Positions 1 to 5,144 of a stretch of 5,144 bases of DNA are shown piece after piece. Below the pieces are notes generated by a model. It worked only from the letters and a program-made list of their open reading frames with translations. It searched no databases and was not told the origin of the DNA. How positions within the stretch are numbered: the first letter of the stretch is position 1; each line of letters opens with the position of its first letter. Both the position numbers and the translations under genes were made by a program. Source of the stretch: an uncultured Eubacterium sp. (GTDB lineage Bacteria > Bacillota > Clostridia > Peptostreptococcales > Anaerovoracaceae); the NCBI GenBank assembly GCA_947367725.1, contig CANBFZ010000167.1, positions 1-5,144 of the forward strand, given 5' to 3'.

Positions 1-10
1 ATAATATTTT

Positions 11-39
11 ATTATACCAAAAAAAGTACGGTAATACAA
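11..39 (-). promoter_or_regulatory. Candidate extended -10 promoter reading off the left edge
   Basis: On the minus strand TTGTAT (34-39, TTG conserved but 3 of 6 overall) is 17 nt from a perfect TATAAT (11-16). The -10 is preceded by TGG, making the extended -10 motif TGnTATAAT, which tolerates a weak -35. Transcription would begin around position 4-5 and run left into a gene outside the window. It overlaps the end of the GNAT-like remnant, supporting the view that little of that frame is functional coding sequence. Confidence 0.6.
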
Positions 40-194
40 TCATCATTTCTTGTCACGCAGGACTTAAATCCGGCAGCACAGCCTTTCATACATTCGCGTT
101 TCCCTGCCATCGGCACATCCCATTGATTAGAAAACCACGCGGCAGCCTGGGCTTTCCATTCCGGTTTGTCACAGATTTTTACTACTTCTATCAT
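12..194 (-). pseudogene. Probable remnant of a GNAT-like N-acetyltransferase gene (N-terminal part only)
   Basis: A 60-codon frame starts at ATG 192-194 with a good Shine-Dalgarno, GGTGAT (201-206), 6 nt upstream. A GTG further upstream (234-236) lies inside the terminator stem and is rejected as start. The peptide begins MIEVVKICDKPEWKAQAAAW and continues FSNQWDVP. From memory this resembles the first about 40 residues of a GNAT acetyltransferase group of Firmicutes, in which 'AA.WFS.KW.VP' is followed by a conserved E-S-M-x-x-C helix. Here RECMKGC (about 33-39) fits that helix. The frame then runs into CAAGFKSCVTRNDD and a hydrophobic end, with none of the expected acetyl-CoA-binding region. 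Neither alternative frame continues the similarity, so truncation or deletion is more likely than a single frameshift. The last codons overlap a promoter-like sequence. It could instead be a genuine small unknown protein. Confidence 0.5.
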
Positions 195-226
195 TTTTAT
201 ATCACCACTTTCTAAATAAGCGCATG

Positions 227-257
227 AAAAAGGCACGGAATTTTTGCCCGTGCCCTT
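227..257 (-). terminator. Rho-independent terminator after the aminotransferase
   Basis: On the minus strand a perfect 7-bp GC-rich stem, GGCACGG (248-254) with CCGTGCC (232-238), closes a 9-nt loop and is followed directly by TTTTT (227-231). It lies about 30 nt after the aminotransferase stop and ends the operon. A weaker 5-bp hairpin, CCAAA/TTTGG (264-278), sits between the stop and this terminator. No gene approaches from the left to use it in the other direction, and the plus strand lacks a T-run after the stem. Confidence 0.9.
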
Positions 258-282
258 GTAAATCCAAAGTGAATTTGGCTGT

Positions 283-1473
283 TTATCTCTTGTTATATGC
301 TTCGATCCCCAGTCTGATCAGTTCTACGCCTCTTCTCATGTCAGCCTGATTCAAAACATACGCAATACGCATTTCGTCTTTTCCAAGACCCGGTGTAGCA
401 TAGAATCCTTCAGCAGGTGCAAACATGACGGTTTCACCGTTATCTTCAAATTCTGTCAAAAGGAACATCAGGAAATCTTCCACGCTGTCAACCGGCAGTT
501 TTGCAGTCATGTAAAATGCACCGCCAGGCTTCTGACAAACAACGCCAGGAATTTTCATCAGTTCTTCATATACAACATCTCTTCTGCCGCAGTATTCTGC
601 TTTTACTTCATCATAATAAGAAGCAGGCAGTTTAAACAGTGCAGCAGCGCCAACCTGGTCAACGGTAGAAACACAAAGTCTGCCCTGGGCAATCTTCATC
701 ACGCTCTGCATAAATTCCTGATTCTTGGAAACCAGCAGACCGATTCTTGCACCGCAGGCGGAGAATCTCTTAGAAACGGAATCGATGATGATGACTCTGT
801 CTTCTACGTCTTTTACCTGACCGAAGGAAACGGCTTCTCTTCCGTCATAAGCGAATTCTCTGTATACTTCGTCAGCGATAATCCACAGGTCATGTTCCTT
901 TGCGATTTCGCCGATTAACTGCATTTCTTCTTTGGTAAGTACAGTACCGGTCGGGTTACCCGGGTTGATGCAGCAGATCGCCTTAGTCTTTTCAGTGATC
1001 AGCGGTTCAATCTGCTCTCTCTTCGCATAGTGATAGCCTTCTTCCGCTTTTGTGGTGATCGGAACAACTTTACCACCTGCAGAAGTTGCAAATGTATGAT
1101 AATTGGTATAGAACGGTTCTGCGATAAGTACTTCGTCTCCTTCATTGAGCAGTGCCAGGAAGGTCATGGTTAAAGCCTCAGATCCGCCAGTGGTGACGAT
1201 CATATCGCTTCTGCCGATTTCCATGCCGTAAGTCTTGAAATAATCGGATACAGCGTCCTGCAGTTCGGTAATGCCGCCGGATTCTGCGTAAGCGATGACT
1301 TTATTCTCATACGCTCTGATTGCATCCATAAAACATGCCGGTGTTTCTACGTCCGGCTGGCCGATGTTCAGGTGGTAAACCTTTTTACCTGCATCCTTAG
1401 CCTTTTGTGCGATCGGATTGAACTTTCTGATTGGCGAAAACTGCATAGCTTCCACTTTGTTTGATAATTTCAT
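283..1473 (-). CDS. Class I/II PLP-dependent aminotransferase (aspartate aminotransferase-like)
   Basis: Cytoplasmic fold-type I pyridoxal phosphate enzyme of 396 aa, full length for the AspC/AspB-like family. It moves amino groups between an amino acid and a 2-oxoacid. Visible motifs: LNIGQPD (35-41) near the substrate pocket; TTGGSEA (94-100), contacting PLP phosphate; NPGNPTG (170-176) with the cofactor-binding Asn173; ADEVYREF (200-207), where Asp201 pairs with the pyridine nitrogen and Tyr204 with the PLP oxygen; the Schiff-base Lys235 in SVSKRFSACGARIG, with Arg243 to phosphate; and Arg369 in MRIAY, the expected carboxylate-binding arginine. The ATG start has AAGGAG 11 nt upstream (1485-1490). 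It lies 40 bp after tlyA and ends before a terminator, so it is the last gene of the unit, though it may have its own promoter inside tlyA. Substrate (aspartate, aromatic or other) cannot be decided from sequence alone, so no symbol is given. Confidence 0.93.
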   Translation of the reverse strand: MKLSNKVEAMQFSPIRKFNPIAQKAKDAGKKVYHLNIGQPDVETPACFMDAIRAYENKVIAYAESGGITELQDAVSDYFKTYGMEIGRSDMIVTTGGSEALTMTFLALLNEGDEVLIAEPFYTNYHTFATSAGGKVVPITTKAEEGYHYAKREQIEPLITEKTKAICCINPGNPTGTVLTKEEMQLIGEIAKEHDLWIIADEVYREFAYDGREAVSFGQVKDVEDRVIIIDSVSKRFSACGARIGLLVSKNQEFMQSVMKIAQGRLCVSTVDQVGAAALFKLPASYYDEVKAEYCGRRDVVYEELMKIPGVVCQKPGGAFYMTAKLPVDSVEDFLMFLLTEFEDNGETVMFAPAEGFYATPGLGKDEMRIAYVLNQADMRRGVELIRLGIEAYNKR

Positions 1474-1513
1474 TGTCTCTCGGTCTCCTTGTTTTCTTAA
1501 AAAATATACGTGT

Positions 1514-2320
1514 TTATTCTAACTCTTTGTGAGAGTTTTCAACCACTTCTTGTATACATGATACATTATAACACATATTTTGGTATTTGGAAAGATGTAA
1601 AAGATATTCTATGTTACCTTTTGCACCGGTAACGGGAGAAAACGTCAATCCATGGGCATAAAGTCCATTTTCCTCAGCATAAGAAATCACATGTTCGATG
1701 ACTTCCTGATGTACTTGTTTGTCTCTGACGATACCCTTTTTCCCCACTTGTTCTCTGCCTGCCTCAAACTGGGGTTTCACCAGACAGACGATCTCTCCGT
1801 CTTTGGCTAATACCGAAGCTGCAACTGGAAAAATCAGTTTCAGAGAAATAAAAGAGACGTCGATGCTGATAAAGTCAATGGGTTCTGCAATCAGCGCAGG
1901 GTCCAGATATCGGACGTTGCATTTTTCCATGTTAACGACCCGATCATCATTGCGCAGTTTCCAGTCTAACTGCCCATACCCTACGTCAATGGCATAGACT
2001 TTCGACGCGCCGTTTTGCAGCATACAATCTGTGAATCCGCCGGTAGACGCGCCGATATCCATGCAAACGGTATCCGATAGATGCAAATCAAATGCTTGCA
2101 TGGATTTCTCCAGCTTTAGACCGCCCCGACTGACATAAGGACAGAGATTTTCCTTGACGAAAATCTCTGCATCTTCACTGACCTGGGTGCCTGCTTTATC
2201 ACTGCGCAGTCCGTCTACAAAGACGATGCCTGCCATGATAGCAGCTTTCGCCCGTTCACGCGACTGATAATAGCCTTTTTTAACGAGTAAAGTATCAAGC
2301 CTTTCTTTCAAGATATTCAC
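1514..2320 (-). CDS. tlyA: TlyA family S4-domain rRNA (cytidine-2'-O)-methyltransferase / putative hemolysin
   Basis: Probable SAM-dependent 2'-O-methyltransferase acting on rRNA; characterised TlyA proteins modify C1920 of 23S rRNA and, in the longer type, C1409 of 16S rRNA. The 268 aa comprise an N-terminal S4 RNA-binding domain (about 5-64, with SRERAKAAIMAGIVFVDG) and an FtsJ-like methyltransferase fold (about 65-245). Motif I is DIGASTGGFTD (88-98). The expected K-D-K-E tetrad is present: K69 in RGGLKLE, D154 in SIDVSFI, K182 in LVKPQFE, E238 in GNIEYL. The S4 domain begins almost at the N-terminus, which resembles the short type; that typing is inference. The start is GTG at 2318-2320, but TTG at 2309-2311 would give MKERLD, the more typical family N-terminus. 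The gene overlaps dxs and is probably translationally coupled to it. The last about 20 residues, including CYNVSC, also encode a promoter-like sequence. 'Hemolysin' is a legacy name with no support here. Confidence 0.94.
   Translation of the reverse strand: MNILKERLDTLLVKKGYYQSRERAKAAIMAGIVFVDGLRSDKAGTQVSEDAEIFVKENLCPYVSRGGLKLEKSMQAFDLHLSDTVCMDIGASTGGFTDCMLQNGASKVYAIDVGYGQLDWKLRNDDRVVNMEKCNVRYLDPALIAEPIDFISIDVSFISLKLIFPVAASVLAKDGEIVCLVKPQFEAGREQVGKKGIVRDKQVHQEVIEHVISYAEENGLYAHGLTFSPVTGAKGNIEYLLHLSKYQNMCYNVSCIQEVVENSHKELE
1521..1537 (-). other. Short hairpin at the tlyA / aminotransferase junction
   Basis: A perfect 6-bp inverted repeat, AACTCT and AGAGTT, with a 5-nt loop sits over the last codons of tlyA, five bases before its stop. 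On the minus strand it is followed by AGAATAAAC, not a U-tract, so it is not an intrinsic terminator. It would be in the leader of any transcript from the promoter at 1565-1593, where it might affect RNA stability. It may also be chance. Confidence 0.3.
1565..1593 (-). promoter_or_regulatory. Candidate sigma-A promoter inside the 3' end of tlyA, directed at the aminotransferase
   Basis: Reading the minus strand, TTTCCA (1588-1593, 4 of 6 matches to TTGACA) is separated by exactly 17 nt from a perfect TATAAT (1565-1570). That -10 box is preceded by TGT, giving the extended -10 form TGnTATAAT. Transcription would start near 1558, leaving a leader of about 85 nt before the aminotransferase ATG. 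The -10 lies in the codons for Cys-Tyr-Asn of the TlyA tail. The pattern is seen directly; activity is inferred. Confidence 0.55.
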
Positions 2321-4139
2321 AAATCCTTTCTGTGATGGAATCTGCGTCTAAACCGTACTTTCGATATAAGTCTTCGCAGCTTCCATGCTCTATAAACTGA
2401 TCTGGCCAGCCAAAACTGAGCACATCGCTGCAGCCTGATTGGGCCCGAAAACCTTCGCCGAAACCACCGGCGAGCAGATTATCTTCTATGGTTACAATGG
2501 TTCGATTCTTTTCTAGACAAGACACATCCAGGGGCTTGACACAGGAAACTTCTACAATCCCTGCTTCAATTCCCCTTCGTGCAAGCGCTGCTTTCACTTT
2601 TTCTGCAGTAGCAGCCATCTTTCCGACTGCCCAGATATCAACGTCTCTGCCGTCTGCTTTTCGACAGTTTTGACCGTCATAAGGCGCCATTTTTTCGGTA
2701 TCAAAGCTGCATTCGCTTCTAGGATAACGGATTGCCACAGGGGTGCCAAGTGACAGCGCATAGCACAGCATGGCACTTAACTGGATTCCGTCTTTGGGGG
2801 TTAGCACGGTCATATTTGGCATAGTACGCAAATACGACAAGTCAAACACGCCGTGGTGGGTTTCTCCATCGGCGCCTACAATGCCTGCTCTATCAATGGC
2901 AAAGACGACAGGCAGATTTTGCAGACAGACGTCTTCGATGATTTGGTCATATGCTCGCTGCAAAAATGATGAATAGATGGCAGCCACAGGCTTCATGCCT
3001 GCTCTGGCAAGTCCTGCCGCAAAGGTTACGCCGTGGGCTTCTGCAATGCCTACATCGAAAAAGCGATACGGATACCGTTTGGCAAAAGGTCCAAGCCCTG
3101 TTGCATCACACATGGCGGCAGAGATGGCAACAATGTCGTCATTCTCTTCGGCAAGAGATACCAGCGTATTTCCAAATACATCGGAATAAGTCACGCCTGC
3201 AGCCTTTCGCAATGCGCCGGTTTCCCGATCAAAAGGACCGATTCCATGAAATTTGTTGGGGTTCAGCTCTGCGGTTCGATAGCCTTTCCCTTTTTTGGTC
3301 ATCACGTGTATAAAAACCGGACCGTGAATCTGTCCGGCAATTTTCAGTACTTCCAGCAGTTCCGAAAGATTGTGTCCATCCACAGGTCCCAGATAAGTAA
3401 ATCCCAATTCTTCAAAGATGACGCCGCCAGATAGCAATGCATATTTTATTCGGTCTTTTGCATGCGCAAGATTGGTACTGATATCCTGCCCGACTACGGG
3501 AATACTGCGCAGTGCTTTTTTAATGGCTTTCTTTGCATTTAAATAGCTGTTTGAAGTCCGCAGCTTAGAAAGATGCTGCGAAACACCGCCGATATTTCTG
3601 GAGATAGACATGCCGTTATCATTGAGGATAACGATCATCTTGGATTTAGACGCACCGACATTGTTCAGTGCTTCGTACGCCATGCCGCCGGTCAAAGAAC
3701 CGTCTCCGATGACGGCAATGACCTCATGAGATTCTCCTTTCAAATCGCGAGCGGCAGCCATTCCTGCAGCAGCCGAAATCGATGTGCTGGAATGACCGGT
3801 TTCGTAGATATCGTGGACACTTTCTTTTATTTTGGGAAATCCACTGATGCCACCCATCTGCCGCAATGTGTCAAAAGCGTCGGCTCTGCCGGTCAAAATT
3901 TTGTGCACGTAGGACTGATGCCCCACATCCCAAACGATTTTATCTTTGGGACTGTCAAAGACTTTATGCAATGCAATCGAAAGTTCCACCACGCCAAGAT
4001 TGGAGGCTAAATGCCCCCCAGTTTTAGATACTTTTTCAATTAAAAAATCTCTGATGGCATAGGACAGAAGTCCTAATTCATCTTCACGCATTTCTTTCAG
4101 ATCGTCCGGAAAATGATATTCTTCCAGTTTCTTATTCAT
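2295..4139 (-). CDS. dxs: 1-deoxy-D-xylulose-5-phosphate synthase
   Basis: Thiamine diphosphate enzyme of the cytoplasm that joins pyruvate and glyceraldehyde 3-phosphate into DXP, the entry step of the MEP isoprenoid pathway and a source for thiamine and pyridoxal synthesis. It is 614 aa, full family length. The N-terminal ThDP domain carries GGHLASNLG (41-49, with the conserved His43), WDVGHQSY (70-77), and the Mg/ThDP motif from GDGSLTGG (145-152) to LNDN (172-175). The Pyr domain has FFDVGIAEAH (360-369) with catalytic Glu366, then DRAGIVGADGETHHG (416-430). RYPR (471-474) contributes substrate phosphate binding, and a transketolase C-terminal domain follows (about 495-610). The start is ATG with GGAG 7 nt upstream (4147-4150). 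The 3' end overlaps tlyA by 26 bp (or 17 bp if tlyA starts at its TTG). Gly176 after NDN and Ala346 in 'AAMCDATGL' differ from common versions but are not catalytic positions. Confidence 0.98.
   Translation of the reverse strand: MNKKLEEYHFPDDLKEMREDELGLLSYAIRDFLIEKVSKTGGHLASNLGVVELSIALHKVFDSPKDKIVWDVGHQSYVHKILTGRADAFDTLRQMGGISGFPKIKESVHDIYETGHSSTSISAAAGMAAARDLKGESHEVIAVIGDGSLTGGMAYEALNNVGASKSKMIVILNDNGMSISRNIGGVSQHLSKLRTSNSYLNAKKAIKKALRSIPVVGQDISTNLAHAKDRIKYALLSGGVIFEELGFTYLGPVDGHNLSELLEVLKIAGQIHGPVFIHVMTKKGKGYRTAELNPNKFHGIGPFDRETGALRKAAGVTYSDVFGNTLVSLAEENDDIVAISAAMCDATGLGPFAKRYPYRFFDVGIAEAHGVTFAAGLARAGMKPVAAIYSSFLQRAYDQIIEDVCLQNLPVVFAIDRAGIVGADGETHHGVFDLSYLRTMPNMTVLTPKDGIQLSAMLCYALSLGTPVAIRYPRSECSFDTEKMAPYDGQNCRKADGRDVDIWAVGKMAATAEKVKAALARRGIEAGIVEVSCVKPLDVSCLEKNRTIVTIEDNLLAGGFGEGFRAQSGCSDVLSFGWPDQFIEHGSCEDLYRKYGLDADSITERICEYLERKA
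2309..2328 (-). promoter_or_regulatory. tlyA translation start region with two candidate start codons
   Basis: On the minus strand an AAGGA core (2324-2328) is followed by GTG (2318-2320) after only 3 nt and by an in-frame TTG (2309-2311) after 12 nt. Neither spacing is ideal, and there is no nearby in-frame ATG. The TTG start would give MKERLD, like most TlyA N-termini. The GTG start adds three residues (MNI). The site lies inside the end of dxs, so ribosomes finishing dxs at 2295-2297 could reinitiate here. Confidence 0.5.
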
Positions 4140-4159
4140 GCAAATTCTCCGTTTTATCT

Positions 4160-5056
4160 TTAGTTTGTACGACTGGCCAGTCTTAGCACCAAATCTCTGA
4201 AAAACTCAGCATTGTCGTAATATTTTTCGATGGAAGAAACCGCCTGCTGCGTCAGTTCTGCTAAGCGCTTTTCAGAAGCTTCCATTCCATTCAGACCCAC
4301 ATAAGTGATTTTTTCACAAATGGCGTCTACGCCTGTATTCTTGCCCAATTCTTCTACGCAGCCTTTGATATCTAAAATGTCGTCGGCAATCTGGTAGGCT
4401 AAACCCAGATTTTCTGCATAGCAAGTCAAATCTTTCATCATTTCTTCGGAAGCGCCGCCCAGATAAAGCCCTGCGCGGATGGCAGCAACGATCAAGGCGC
4501 CGGTTTTATTGATATGAATGTATTCCAGCATTTCGTTGGAGCATTGCTTATGTTCTGAGTCGATATCAGAAGCCTGCCCTGCGACCATGCCTCTGACACC
4601 TGCATGTTTTACGATCGTATAGGATGCATTGATACGCTTTTTCAGCTCTTTCATATCATCAAAGAACAGGAACATATCCTTGTTCATAATTTCAAAGGCG
4701 GTGGTCAACAGTCCGTCTCCTGCCAGAACAGCAATTCCGTCCCCAAACACCTTATGATTGGTCGCAATGCCGCGGCGCAGATCGTCGTTATCCATTGCAG
4801 GCAGATCGTCATGGATCAGAGAATAGGTGTGAATGTATTCCATGGCGCAGGCGTAAGGCAGCGCGTCTTTGGCTTTTCCGCCTGCAAACTCACAGGCAGC
4901 AAGGAGCAGCACAGATCGAATCCGTTTGCCGCCTGCCATCAGAGAATACTTCATCGAATCGTAAAGCACACTGCTTTTGGTATCAATACTTGGCATATAG
5001 TCTAGCAGATACTCATTGATCATTTCTTTGTACTCATCATAATTTTCTCGCATCAT
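4160..5056 (-). CDS. ispA: Polyprenyl synthetase, probable (2E,6E)-farnesyl diphosphate synthase
   Basis: Cytoplasmic trans-prenyltransferase of 298 aa, the usual length for bacterial IspA, condensing DMAPP and GPP with IPP to give farnesyl diphosphate. Visible motifs: GGKRIR (42-47), which binds IPP; the first aspartate-rich motif DDLPAMDNDD (83-92) in the bacterial DDxxxxD form, followed by LRRG; the helix with Q161 and D164; K184-T185; and the second aspartate-rich motif DDILD (225-229) with LGK (237-239). Tyr78, five residues before the first aspartate-rich motif, matches bacterial C15 synthases such as E. coli IspA (YSLIHDDLPAMD), so FPP is more likely than a longer product; that is an inference. 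The start is ATG at 5054-5056, the first of two tandem ATGs. An AAGGAGAGG Shine-Dalgarno (5065-5073) lies 8-11 nt upstream inside xseB. dxs follows after 20 bp. All catalytic residues appear intact. Confidence 0.95.
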   Translation of the reverse strand: MMRENYDEYKEMINEYLLDYMPSIDTKSSVLYDSMKYSLMAGGKRIRSVLLLAACEFAGGKAKDALPYACAMEYIHTYSLIHDDLPAMDNDDLRRGIATNHKVFGDGIAVLAGDGLLTTAFEIMNKDMFLFFDDMKELKKRINASYTIVKHAGVRGMVAGQASDIDSEHKQCSNEMLEYIHINKTGALIVAAIRAGLYLGGASEEMMKDLTCYAENLGLAYQIADDILDIKGCVEELGKNTGVDAICEKITYVGLNGMEASEKRLAELTQQAVSSIEKYYDNAEFFRDLVLRLASRTN

Positions 5057-5059
5057 GGC

Positions 5060-5144
5060 TTATACCTCTCCTTCAAAGGTTTCGATTTTTTGCTTTGCAT
5101 GTTCTAAAATATCACTGCAGGTTTTATAATACTGCATGCCTTCT
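5060..5144 (-). CDS. xseB: Exodeoxyribonuclease VII small subunit, C-terminal end (partial, 5' end outside window)
   Basis: Small subunit of exonuclease VII, a cytoplasmic single-strand DNA exonuclease built from one XseA and several XseB chains. Only the last 27 codons and a TAA stop (5060-5062) are visible, read on the minus strand. The peptide begins EGMQYYKTCSDILEHAKQ and ends in KIETFEGEV. It matches the end of the XseB family: the 'EEGM..' turn followed by a charged helix with 'C...L..A..KIE'. The stop lies 3 bp before the ispA start, and the ispA ribosome binding site is inside the last codons of xseB, which implies translational coupling. xseA would be expected just upstream, off the right edge. 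The call rests on a short fragment plus context, but motif and neighbourhood agree. Confidence 0.88.
   Translation of the reverse strand, partial: EGMQYYKTCSDILEHAKQKIETFEGEV

Noticed and set aside
195..236. GTG at 234-236 as the start of the GNAT-like frame
   Set aside because: This GTG is in the terminator stem and lacks a Shine-Dalgarno. The ATG at 192-194 has GGTGAT at proper spacing and fits the GNAT-like N-terminus.
1521..1537. Hairpin AACTCT/AGAGTT considered as a tlyA terminator
   Set aside because: The stem is only 6 bp, AT-rich and not followed by a U-run on the minus strand. It is kept only as a weak secondary structure.
1551..1558. Palindrome TGTATACA just downstream of the internal -10, considered as an operator
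   Set aside because: It is an 8-bp AT-rich palindrome inside coding sequence with no second copy elsewhere in the window; too short to claim.
1719..1997. Plus-strand frame opposite tlyA
   Set aside because: It is antisense to the conserved methyltransferase domain and has low-complexity, non-family content.
2594..2776. Minus-strand 60-codon frame inside dxs in another frame
   Set aside because: Out-of-frame shadow of the Dxs C-terminal region, with no independent ribosome binding site or homology.
3612..3614. Gly176 in Dxs 'LNDNGMSIS', where Asp or Glu is common, as a possible loss of function
   Set aside because: The metal-binding residues GDG and NDN and the catalytic His43 and Glu366 are intact. 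The position after NDN varies and is not catalytic.
3573..4010. Long plus-strand open frame (145 codons), with others at 2951-3313 and 3033-3434
   Set aside because: All lie antisense within dxs, whose minus-strand frame has complete family motifs. Their peptides have no recognisable domain and no convincing ribosome binding site.
4604..5019. Two overlapping plus-strand frames opposite ispA
   Set aside because: They mirror the GC-rich third positions of ispA; rich in His/Cys/Gln, with no motif or start signal.

Overview
The window is a stretch of a Gram-positive chromosome, most likely an anaerobic member of the Clostridia. This rests on gene order (xseB-ispA-dxs-tlyA), AAGGAG-type ribosome binding sites, use of the DXP isoprenoid pathway, moderate GC content and the 'SKRFSACGARIG' type of class I aminotransferase. 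All genes lie on the minus strand, so transcription runs from the right end of the window to the left.

In transcription order: the 3' end of xseB (5060-5144, truncated by the window edge), ispA (4160-5056), dxs (2295-4139), tlyA (1514-2320), a class I PLP-dependent aminotransferase (283-1473), a strong Rho-independent terminator (227-257), a short reading frame resembling the start of a GNAT acetyltransferase with the rest missing (12-194), and an extended -10 promoter (11-39) pointing off the left edge. Genes are tightly packed: xseB and ispA are 3 bp apart, ispA and dxs 20 bp, dxs and tlyA overlap, and tlyA and the aminotransferase are 40 bp apart. No terminator is visible before 257, so one polycistronic message is plausible.

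Dxs makes 1-deoxy-D-xylulose 5-phosphate, the first committed step of isoprenoid synthesis. IspA condenses IPP and DMAPP into farnesyl diphosphate, the precursor for undecaprenyl phosphate and other prenyl chains. XseB is the small subunit of exonuclease VII, and TlyA is an S4-domain rRNA 2'-O-methyltransferase. These four form a conserved housekeeping cluster of Firmicutes. The aminotransferase is the less usual member. It sits where nadK/argR/recN often follow tlyA, and a good promoter-like sequence inside the end of tlyA could transcribe it separately.

I see no mobile element, CRISPR array, tRNA, rRNA or novel multi-gene system. The points worth a second look are small: the internal promoter, the broken GNAT-like frame squeezed between a terminator and a promoter, the altered gene order after tlyA, and an ambiguous tlyA start. 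No stretch longer than 300 bases lacks a gene.
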